Source: Alteribacter lacisalsi (GTDB taxonomy: Bacteria; Bacillota; Bacilli; Bacillales; Salisediminibacteriaceae). From it: DNA of 64,000 bases. Location of the stretch: assembly GCF_003226345.1 (NCBI RefSeq), contig NZ_PDOF01000001.1, positions 1,426,001 through 1,490,000 on the forward strand, read 5' to 3'. Positions 41,774-48,624 of this stretch are shown in pieces. The notes below the pieces were generated by a model that saw only the letters and a list, made by a program, of their open reading frames with translations, did no database searches and was not told the DNA's origin. The translations under genes were made by a program, and so were the position numbers. Within the stretch, counting starts at the first letter, position 1, and every line of letters begins with the position of its first letter.

Positions 41774-43021
41774 ATGAACCTTAATAATCAGCAGTCAGCC
41801 CACAGGGAAGCACCGGAATACAGCCCGCTTCCACCTATGCAAAAAGGGAATGTTGCCCTCGGCGCTGCGGCTTTTATCATTCTAGCCGTAACAAGTTATT
41901 TAATTTCCGGAATTGAAATGGCCATTCTTTTAAGCTTCGGCCTTGTTTTCGGTTTTACTCTGTTTCATGCCCGTTTCGGATTCACCTCGGCATTCAGAAG
42001 GTTCGTTGCAGTCGGCAACGGCCAGGCATTACGGGCACACATGCTTATGCTGGCAGTTGCCATTACCCTGTTCGCACCTATTCTTCACTTTGGCATTGGT
42101 TTTTTTGATGCCGATCCGGCAGGGTTTGTGTCACCTGTAGGTACGAGTGTAATTGTCGGTTCCTTTCTGTTCGGTATCGGCATGCAGCTTGGCAACGGCT
42201 GTGCATCCGGAACGCTTTATTCCATCGGAGGCGGCCGCTCTTCCATGATTCTGGTTCTGATCTTCTTTATTATTGGCTCTGTTCTTGGTGCCTGGCACTT
42301 CGAATTCTGGACTGAAGATATGCCGAATCTTGCACCGATCAGCCTTGCAGAGGATACAGGTCTTGGCTATTTAGGTGCATGGCTTCTGCAGATGGGCATA
42401 TTCGGCGGTGTAATTCTGCTTACCATTATCGTCCGTAATCGCCGTCGTCCCCCTTCCATGGCTGTTCTGCCAAGTGCTGAAGGCTGGAAACGCATTGTTC
42501 GCGGTGCATGGCCCCTGTGGGCTGCCGCAATTGTACTCGCAGTATTCAATGCCTTGACACTTATGGTCCGCGGCCAGCCGTGGGGCATCACCGGCGCATT
42601 CGCTCTGTGGGGTTCCCAGATCGCCCAGGCCGTCGGGATTGATGTGACTCAGTGGGGTTACTGGTCAGGTGAGAACGCACAGCAGCTCGAACAAAACGTA
42701 TTTCACGATTCTACCAGTGTCATGAATTTCGGAGTGATGACCGGTGCCTTTATGGCTGCTGCAGCTGGAGGAATGTTCAGTTTTGCAAAGAAGATTCCGT
42801 TTAAAATTGCAATGGCGTCCATTGCAGGCGGTCTTCTGATGGGATACGGCGCCCGTCTCGCATTCGGCTGTAACATCGGTGCTTATTTTGGAGGCATTGC
42901 CTCATTCAGTGTACACGGCTGGGTATGGATGATCTTCGGAATGCTCGGCACCTACGCAGCTCTCTTTATCAGACCGTTGTTCGGTATGAAAAACCCGAAA
43001 AGCGACGACCGTTTCTGCTGA
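41774..43021 (+). CDS. YeeE/YedE family thiosulfate-type sulfur transporter
   Basis: This 415-residue membrane protein has about ten hydrophobic segments in two halves. Each half has the cysteine motif of the family: GMQLGNGCASGTLYSIGGG in the first and ARLAFGCNIGAYFGGIASFS in the second. These cysteines line the path of thiosulfate in TsuA. No TusA-like partner gene lies next to it. A single gene with strong flanking terminators suggests independent regulation. Confidence 0.9.
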   Translation: MNLNNQQSAHREAPEYSPLPPMQKGNVALGAAAFIILAVTSYLISGIEMAILLSFGLVFGFTLFHARFGFTSAFRRFVAVGNGQALRAHMLMLAVAITLFAPILHFGIGFFDADPAGFVSPVGTSVIVGSFLFGIGMQLGNGCASGTLYSIGGGRSSMILVLIFFIIGSVLGAWHFEFWTEDMPNLAPISLAEDTGLGYLGAWLLQMGIFGGVILLTIIVRNRRRPPSMAVLPSAEGWKRIVRGAWPLWAAAIVLAVFNALTLMVRGQPWGITGAFALWGSQIAQAVGIDVTQWGYWSGENAQQLEQNVFHDSTSVMNFGVMTGAFMAAAAGGMFSFAKKIPFKIAMASIAGGLLMGYGARLAFGCNIGAYFGGIASFSVHGWVWMIFGMLGTYAALFIRPLFGMKNPKSDDRFC

Positions 43022-43023
43022 TT

Positions 43024-43071
43024 AAAAAAGCTGATGCCTCTGTTTATTTAGAGGCCATCAGCTTTTTTTTT
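43024..43071. terminator. Bidirectional terminator
   Basis: AAAAAAGCTGATGCCTC and GAGGCCATCAGCTTTTTTTTT arms, between the transporter gene and repeat R7. Confidence 0.85.
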
Positions 43072-43220
43072 AGCTTTTTCAAAAAGATTGTTTTTTTTCG
43101 CTGCAGGCGGATGCTTTCCGCGGGCAACGCCTCAGCCTCCTCGGGAAAATTACCCTCCGGGGTCTTCGGCTTTGCTTTTCCCGCAGGAGTCACCGCCTTT
43201 CGCTCCTATCAGACACAGCC
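43072..43220 (-). repeat. MITE-like 3'-UTR repeat, copy R7
   Basis: This 149-base element has the best-preserved core: GATGCTTTCCGCGGGCAA, CAGCCTCCTCGGGAAAA, GCTTTTCCCGCAGGAGTC, ACCGCCTTTCGCTCC. The left end is AGCTTTTTCAAAAAGATTG, and the right end read backwards is GGCTGTGTCTGATAGG. The flanking octamers TTTTTTTT and TTTATTTT differ by one base. It ends eight bases before the stop codon of the nicotinamidase-like gene. Confidence 0.8.
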
Positions 43221-43228
43221 TTTATTTT

Positions 43229-43789
43229 TTATTGACCGGTTACTACATCTGCTCCGAGGATTTCTCTGAAATGGCCGAGAGCCCACTCGTGGCCTGACTG
43301 GCTGAAACTCTGAACAGCACCACTGTGAATGACAATTTTAAATCCCTTATTAAATGCGTCCACAGCTGTATGAAGAATACAAATATCCGTACACACACCT
43401 GCCAAATGAACTTCAGTTATTTTTCTCTCTCTCAGCCTGATTTCAAGATCAGTCCCTGCAAAAGCGCTGTAACGGGTTTTATCAATCCAGAGAAGCCTGT
43501 TGTCACCCTGAATGGCCAGCCGCTCATATACAAGGCCCAGCCTGCCGTATAGTGCCCTTCCTTTTGTCCCTCTGATATTGTGGGGAGGAAACAAGGCCGT
43601 TTCAGGATGAAAAGGGTCGTTTTCTTCGTGTACATCAACGGCAAATACAAGGTGATCTCCACGTTCCCAAAAGGATTCAGCGAGTCCTGCCACACGATCT
43701 TCAATCTGCTGACCAGGCTCACCGCAGGACAGGCGCCCATCGTCTGCAATAAAATCGTACGTGTAATCTACCACCACCAACGCTTTCAT
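43229..43789 (-). CDS. Cysteine hydrolase, nicotinamidase/isochorismatase family
   Basis: This 186-residue protein has the catalytic triad of the family: Asp in VVVDYTYDFIAD, Lys in IDKTRYSAFAG and Cys in AGVCTDICILHTA. The metal-ligand region DVHEENDPFHPE resembles nicotinamidase PncA, which turns nicotinamide into nicotinate for NAD recycling. It could also be another isochorismatase-like amidase. I start at the ATG at 43789, after GGAGGG. Repeat R7 follows the stop codon. Confidence 0.82.
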   Translation of the reverse strand: MKALVVVDYTYDFIADDGRLSCGEPGQQIEDRVAGLAESFWERGDHLVFAVDVHEENDPFHPETALFPPHNIRGTKGRALYGRLGLVYERLAIQGDNRLLWIDKTRYSAFAGTDLEIRLRERKITEVHLAGVCTDICILHTAVDAFNKGFKIVIHSGAVQSFSQSGHEWALGHFREILGADVVTGQ

Positions 43790-43971
43790 CTGAATCCCTC
43801 CTGCATGCTTTTTTCTCATTATAACAGTGGCCGCAGGAATGCACCTCTTTCACGCACAAGTTTTCGAAAATCAGTAATCTATCCGAAAACACCTGATCAT
43901 TATGCCCATTTTCCAATAAAACCAAAAGACCATCCCTGAGACAGGAATGGACTTTATCATTTTCCGGTTAA

Positions 43972-44235
43972 CTAAATTCCAAGAATCATCCGGTTTTGAA
44001 GCTGGTGAATCTGCTGTTCGACTCTTAGAAGCTGATCCCGCTGTTCGGGATTTGCACTTTGAATTATTTTCTCCAGTTCCAAATGAACTTCTTCCAAGTG
44101 CTGCTGTGCCTCAAGAAAATCCCCCGGGCTCCCTGGATTTACACGTCTTGCGTCATCAAGCTGCGCTTGAGCGTCGTCCATTACTGTACGAATTTCTGCA
44201 ATCAATTCTTCCATCTGATTATAATTAGCCATCAT
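43972..44235 (-). CDS. ytzC: YtzC family (DUF2524) small protein
   Basis: This 87-residue, wholly helical protein (MEELIAEIRTVMDDAQAQLD, EAQQHLEEVHLELEKIIQSA, REQLL-like and VEQQIHQLQNRMIL) matches the pattern of the YtzC/DUF2524 family. It is a coiled-coil-like, cytoplasmic protein of unknown function. The true first codon may be either of two adjacent ATGs after GAGGTGATG. Confidence 0.75.
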   Translation of the reverse strand: MMANYNQMEELIAEIRTVMDDAQAQLDDARRVNPGSPGDFLEAQQHLEEVHLELEKIIQSANPEQRDQLLRVEQQIHQLQNRMILGI

Positions 44236-44369
44236 TCATCACCTCGGTAGTCTCTCTGATAGGAGTAGTATCTGTCCGGGAGTTTTACTTATGCTTAGAA
44301 AATGTTTCTTATCGTTGGCAACAGGCGTAAGGCGTGGTATTTTAAGTGAGGAAAGAAAGGATGAAATGA

Positions 44370-44984
44370 ATGACATGGGAATTATTTAACGTAATTGGTA
44401 CGATTGCTTTCGCCCTCAGTGGAGTCATTGTCGCGATGGAAGAAGATTATGATATCATGGGCGTTTATATACTCGGGTTTGTTACTGCCTTTGGCGGTGG
44501 CGCAGTCAGAAACCTTCTGATCGGACTGCCTGTAACCGCACTTTGGGATCAGGGAACATTATTTACAATTGCTATCGTCGTGATGACAATCGCCTTCCTG
44601 TTTCCGATCTGGCTGAACTCCTGGCTCAAGTGGGGCCATTTTTTTGATGCTGTCGGGCTTGCCGCCTTTTCCATTCAGGGAGCCTTGTTTGCGAAAAGCA
44701 TGGGACTGCCTCTTAGTGCTGTTCTGGCAGCTGCTGTGCTGACAGGAACAGGCGGCGGCATCATCCGGGATGTACTTGCAGGCAGGAAACCGCTTGTTTT
44801 CAGAAGTGACATTTACGTTCTATGGGCGATTCTCGGAGGTCTGATTGTCGGTTTCAATGCTGCCTCTTCCACATGGGAACTGTTAGTCCTTATGATGGCG
44901 ATTATTCTACTTCGGATGCTGTCGGTCCAGTACAAATGGCAGCTCCCCCATAAAAAAACAGCGGAGCGTCAGGCTGAGTCCTGA
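44370..44984 (+). CDS. YadS/YvgT family TRIC-type membrane protein
   Basis: This 204-residue protein has seven hydrophobic segments arranged as two repeats. Each has the UPF0126 motif (VTAFGGGAVRNLLIGLP and LTGTGGGIIRDVLAGRKPLV). The fold is that of trimeric intracellular cation channels, and a glycine transport role has also been proposed for the family. The ribosome site GAAAGG precedes the ATG. Its last 16 bases overlap the convergent lipoprotein gene. Confidence 0.87.
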   Translation: MTWELFNVIGTIAFALSGVIVAMEEDYDIMGVYILGFVTAFGGGAVRNLLIGLPVTALWDQGTLFTIAIVVMTIAFLFPIWLNSWLKWGHFFDAVGLAAFSIQGALFAKSMGLPLSAVLAAAVLTGTGGGIIRDVLAGRKPLVFRSDIYVLWAILGGLIVGFNAASSTWELLVLMMAIILLRMLSVQYKWQLPHKKTAERQAES

Positions 44985-45418
44985 CGCTCCATCTGCGTAA
45001 TTCTGAATGTATCCCGGAAAGGGTTTAGATAATAGGTACGGACACGTTCCTCCGTTCCTGTTTCCCCTCCTGTTTTTTCTATTGCCTCCTGAACGGTTAT
45101 CCGAACTTCACCATCGTCGGTTTTCTCCACACGTACTACTTCCAGTTTAATGACCTTCTCCACCAGCCTCTGTGTCGTGTACTGCTGATGCGTACGCCGT
45201 ATCATATGGTAAAATTGAGAGTTGGGATACAAGTAGGTTTCCAACTCCCTGAACGATGAATCCTCCAGACTATTTGTCCAGGCTTCTTTATAATCCTGAA
45301 TAAACAATGAAGCATCGTTATGCAATTCTTCATCCGCCTCATGCCAGTCCACATCCGCACATGCTGTAAGTGTCAATAAACATATCGCTGCCGCCAGCGT
45401 AAATACCGCTTTTCCCAC
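44969..45418 (-). CDS. Lipoprotein with NTF2-like domain
   Basis: This 149-residue protein has a lipoprotein signal with lipobox TLTACADV (Cys20). The mature part, about 110 residues, has the helix-then-sheet pattern of the NTF2-like domain seen at the C-terminus of TcaA/YvbJ proteins (LFIQDYKEAWTNSLEDSS, VIKLEVVRVEKTDDGEVRIT, YYLNPFRDTFRITQMER). The substrate is unknown. It overlaps the convergent TRIC-like gene by 16 bases. Confidence 0.78.
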   Translation of the reverse strand: MGKAVFTLAAAICLLTLTACADVDWHEADEELHNDASLFIQDYKEAWTNSLEDSSFRELETYLYPNSQFYHMIRRTHQQYTTQRLVEKVIKLEVVRVEKTDDGEVRITVQEAIEKTGGETGTEERVRTYYLNPFRDTFRITQMERQDSA

Positions 45419-45502
45419 AAAACTTCCCTCTTTCTGTATCTATCTAAACTGTTTCCCTCTGTCAGTATAGCTGAATATCTGTTTATGGAAAAGAGACATA
45501 CA

Positions 45503-45540
45503 AAAGGCCGGGCAGCATATTCAATGCTGACCCGGCCTTT
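45503..45540 (-). terminator. Terminator of yppE
   Basis: AAAGGCCGGG and CCCGGCCTTT arms with an inner AGCAT/ATGCT pair; on the minus strand TTTTGTATGTCTCTTTT follows. Confidence 0.8.
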
Positions 45541-45543
45541 CTG

Positions 45544-45912
45544 TTATTCATTTTCTTTGACGGCGTCACTGAGAGCCTCGAGTGTATAATGAATCGATTT
45601 ATTCATTTCAATAAACCGCTTCTTTTTTGTATCTGCCTGAAAACAGGTAACAGCTGAAATGTTGGCATTTTCATGCACAGCATTAATCTGCTTATCATGT
45701 ATATAACGGGGCTTATGTGCCGATACAAAACCAGCTGCAAGCGGGAGCCATTCATCACTTGCTGCTTTCACTCGATCTGCAAAGGGCTTTACATATTGGG
45801 CGAAATCCGCTGTTTCCTTTTCTTTTGCGTACCGCTCGAAGTAATTGAAGCATTCCTTATTCAGATCCAGCAGGGTGCCGGTCAGTTCCAGAAACCTTTT
45901 TTGATCGTTCAT
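45544..45912 (-). CDS. yppE: YppE family protein (DUF1798)
   Basis: This 122-residue all-helical cytoplasmic protein (RFLELTGTLLDLNKECFNYF, YVKPFADRVKAASDEWLPLA, INAVHENANISAVTCFQADT) matches the YppE family. The function is unknown. Its place next to the recU-ponA block agrees with B. subtilis. It lies just behind racA on the same strand. Confidence 0.82.
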   Translation of the reverse strand: MNDQKRFLELTGTLLDLNKECFNYFERYAKEKETADFAQYVKPFADRVKAASDEWLPLAAGFVSAHKPRYIHDKQINAVHENANISAVTCFQADTKKKRFIEMNKSIHYTLEALSDAVKENE

Positions 45913-45965
45913 GATTCCACCTCCTCCACTATCTTACCAGAAGAAAGGCGTGTAAACATATCCGG

Positions 45966-46520
45966 CTAACGGAAGGAAAATGAAAAAATATTGGCCAGCA
46001 TCCGTTTTTTGGGCCTTGAAGGATCCTTCCTGTTCATATAGAGCACCTGTTTTTCTTTGTCCACGACGGACTGTTCAAGTTTTTTCAGTCGTTTATCCAC
46101 TCGTCTTAGCAGGTCAGCCAGCTCATCAATCTCCTGTCTGTGCTGAAGCATCTGATATTCCACCACTTCATCAGCTTTCTCCGAGAGCTTCTTTTCCAGC
46201 TGGTCCACGTGCAGAAGAATCTGGCCGAAACGTTCATCAAAGATCCGGCTTGAAACAACCTGTCCGTTTCCATTGTGGTCATTATTTTCTTCAGTATACA
46301 CCTCTTTTACAGGCGTAAAACGGACATCTTTGAGTTTTTTCCCCTCGTTCAGCTGAACATGAATCTGTTTAAGAAAATGACAAGTCTCCTCCGGCAGAAC
46401 GAAGTGACCGAGTTCATTGGTTTCACATTTCAAATCAAAGTATTTGATCCATCTCTGTACGGTCGTCGGATTTACCCCCAGCTGGTCAGCTACTGTCTTT
46501 GTTTTGAATGCTGTACTCAT
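45966..46520 (-). CDS. racA: Chromosome-anchoring protein RacA
   Basis: This 184-residue protein has a MerR-like winged helix at the N-terminus (FKTKTVADQLGVNPTTVQRW, NELGHFVLPEETCHFL). A coiled coil follows from about 90 to 155 (GQILLHVDQLEKKLSEKADE, DELADLLRRVDKRLKKLEQS), then a basic tail. RacA remodels the axial chromosome filament and anchors the origin region to the cell pole through DivIVA at sporulation. Its presence supports an endospore former. Confidence 0.88.
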   Translation of the reverse strand: MSTAFKTKTVADQLGVNPTTVQRWIKYFDLKCETNELGHFVLPEETCHFLKQIHVQLNEGKKLKDVRFTPVKEVYTEENNDHNGNGQVVSSRIFDERFGQILLHVDQLEKKLSEKADEVVEYQMLQHRQEIDELADLLRRVDKRLKKLEQSVVDKEKQVLYMNRKDPSRPKKRMLANIFSFSFR

Positions 46521-46699
46521 TTGGCATTCCTCCCTGCTTTCTTATGCCTTACTGATTCTATCTCTTCCTCTATACTTCCTCTGTGCCTGACAAAACTAGT
46601 TTGCTTTCGTCAAAGGTAGTGTCTGTTTGTCCGCGGCACATGATTTTGACGAAAAAGCACAGACTAAAATCGAATTTACATGCAGAAAGGAGACTTAAA

Positions 46700-46825
46700 A
46701 TGGCAGGAAAACAAAAGAAACAGGAAGCAGCAGGACAGGCGAAAACACAGGAAAAAACCCGCCAGTCAGCCCAGACAGGTTTTGGCGATAAGAAGACTGA
46801 AGGGCCTGACCGTCCTTCCACTTAA
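46700..46825 (+). CDS. sspM: Small acid-soluble spore protein M
   Basis: This is a 41-residue basic-hydrophilic protein. The tail EGPDRPST nearly equals the GGPNRPST end I recall for B. subtilis SspM, and the Lys/Gln/Ala-rich first half also fits. The ATG at 46700 follows AAAGGAGA. The neighbourhood (yppC, recU, yppE) is the one expected for sspM. A longer frame from 46583 is not needed. Expression should be in the forespore, but I could not find a clean sigma-G promoter. Confidence 0.82.
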   Translation: MAGKQKKQEAAGQAKTQEKTRQSAQTGFGDKKTEGPDRPST

Positions 46826-46833
46826 AAAAAGCT

Positions 46834-46866
46834 GGCCCCGAAGGATTTTTAAAATCCTGCGGGGCC
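46834..46866 (-). terminator. Terminator of yppC
   Basis: GGCCCC and GGGGCC arms plus AGGATTTT / AAAATCCT; on the minus strand a TTTTTTT tract follows. It may also stop sspM transcripts. Confidence 0.75.
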
Positions 46867-46875
46867 TTCTGCTGG

Positions 46876-47859
46876 TCAGTTGTGAGGTCTGAGTCTTCCC
46901 AGAACCTTTTGATAAAGTCTTTCAACACTGACGACCGCTTCCAACTGCTCAAGTTTACCTTCATACCATGCAAGTAAACTGTAGTTCGTGATTGGTTTTA
47001 ATGTCCTTAGATCTCTGTTGGGATGCCTGCCCGGAGTTTTTGACCAGTCTCTGTTCATCTCTCGTTGATGGATAACCGGTCCATAAGCAAACCGAAGGAT
47101 CGGCGTTTTCGGATACCTCCGTTCCAGAAACTGCTGATAATCCCTCCTTGATCCGGTAGGAGTGACCGTGTCATGAAAATGCATAATGTCTTCTTTCTCC
47201 GGGCTTTCAAACAGGATCCATGCCAATTTTCTCCCAAGAGAAATTCTTTTTTTTGTTTTAGTAAAGTCATGTACAGAACAGCCGAAAAGATTTCCTTTTG
47301 TGTCAGGAAAAAGAACAGTACTGAAGTGCAGCCGGTCCTGCAATTTGTATGCCGACGAACCGAAAACGCTGTGCCTGTCAAAATGATTTTTGATCACGGG
47401 CTTCTCAATCAGGTTCTGTTCATTCACAATTAGAGCGACGAGAAGCTCTTCCTCATCTTTTCTTTGCCAGAATTGCAGCCATTTTTCTGTTATCCAGTTA
47501 CTTACCCCGAATTGTGGCAATAAATGAAAGTAAGGCGCTCCTTCTTTTTTTGACCATTCATAAATCAGGAGCTGCGCACAGGCATCGCTGAAGATCATCC
47601 AGTTTGCTCTTTCATAAGTCTGAAAGAGCCTCATACGCAGACTGTCCTGAAGAAGCTCGCAAAAAGGTCTGCTTTTCAGATCTGTCATTGCCCATCCGGC
47701 ATTTCTTGAGACCATGGAGGCCAGGTAAGACCACCTGATTTCCGGGTTTCTTTTATAATATTTTTGATAAAATTCGGTACGTGAAATATTGTCATAATTC
47801 TCGGATTCAATTTCTTTCTTCACGGCGTACAGTATTTTTTTATCCTTATCTTTCAGCAT
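46876..47859 (-). CDS. yppC: YppC family protein (DUF2515)
   Basis: This 327-residue soluble protein of the DUF2515 family has NISRTEFYQKYYKRNPEIRW near the start, RNAGWAMTDLKSRPFCELL, and WILFESPEKEDIMHFHDTVT towards the end. The function is unknown. It is divergent from recU, as in B. subtilis. The tryptophan- and arginine-rich sequence suggests an ordered enzyme-like fold, but no catalytic motif is recognised. Confidence 0.82.
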   Translation of the reverse strand: MLKDKDKKILYAVKKEIESENYDNISRTEFYQKYYKRNPEIRWSYLASMVSRNAGWAMTDLKSRPFCELLQDSLRMRLFQTYERANWMIFSDACAQLLIYEWSKKEGAPYFHLLPQFGVSNWITEKWLQFWQRKDEEELLVALIVNEQNLIEKPVIKNHFDRHSVFGSSAYKLQDRLHFSTVLFPDTKGNLFGCSVHDFTKTKKRISLGRKLAWILFESPEKEDIMHFHDTVTPTGSRRDYQQFLERRYPKTPILRFAYGPVIHQREMNRDWSKTPGRHPNRDLRTLKPITNYSLLAWYEGKLEQLEAVVSVERLYQKVLGRLRPHN

Positions 47860-47991
47860 CCTCTGATCACCCTTCTTAATTTACCCTCACACCGGGAAAA
47901 TAGTCACTAAGACTATGGTGACAGGGAAAAACTATGGTAATATATAGTGATGGTTACTCGTCTTTACTTTACTGCAGGGAGGGACTCAGTA

Positions 47992-48594
47992 ATGGCCTTC
48001 CGTTATCCGAACGGAAAAAAATTTGTAGACGGACGAAACGAAAAAAAGAAAAAGACCGTCAGTAAAGATGTCAGATTCAGTAACAGGGGTATGAGCCTGG
48101 AGGAAGATATCAACGAAACAAACGAATACTACCTTGCCAGGGAGATTGCTGTTATTCATAAAAAGCCGACACCACTGCAGATTGTCAACGTCCACTACCC
48201 TTCAAGAAGTGCTGCGGTCGTGACGGAAGCCTATTTTCAGAAACCGTCAACAACCGATTACAATGGGCTTTATAAAGGGAAGTATATTGATTTTGAAGCA
48301 AAGGAAACAAAGAACAAACAGTCATTTCCGTTTAAAAACTTTCACGAGCATCAGATTGAACATATGAGACGGGTGATCAGCCAGGGAGGAATTGCTTTTG
48401 CACTATTACGTTTTTCTATTTCCGATGAAGTTTATTTCCTTGAAGCCCGGCACCTGATTTCTTTTTATGATCAGCGTGGTGAATCTCGAAAATCGATGAA
48501 AAAGGCAGATATTGAAAAATACGGCGTTCTGATTCCGACAGGCTATCATCCAAGGATTGATTACCTGAAGGTCATTAACGATAAAATGCTGTAA
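47992..48594 (+). CDS. recU: Holliday junction resolvase RecU
   Basis: This 200-residue enzyme cuts Holliday junctions in recombination and chromosome segregation. The start [11 protein letters not shown], the [14 protein letters not shown] segment, and the nuclease core [20 protein letters not shown] followed by [11 protein letters not shown] are all typical. I start at the ATG at 47992, seven bases after GGGAGGG; the frame extends upstream without a ribosome site. ponA follows with a 30-base gap, as in related genomes. Confidence 0.95.
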   Translation: MAFRYPNGKKFVDGRNEKKKKTVSKDVRFSNRGMSLEEDINETNEYYLAREIAVIHKKPTPLQIVNVHYPSRSAAVVTEAYFQKPSTTDYNGLYKGKYIDFEAKETKNKQSFPFKNFHEHQIEHMRRVISQGGIAFALLRFSISDEVYFLEARHLISFYDQRGESRKSMKKADIEKYGVLIPTGYHPRIDYLKVINDKML

Positions 48595-48624
48595 CTGCTT
48601 CTGATAATGAAAGGAAGATGAAAG

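Noticed and set aside
15820-43220. REP/BIME-type or CRISPR-like interpretation of the dispersed repeats
   Set aside because: Copies are single and far apart, have defined ends, and two have 8-base flanking duplications, which fits miniature transposable elements better.
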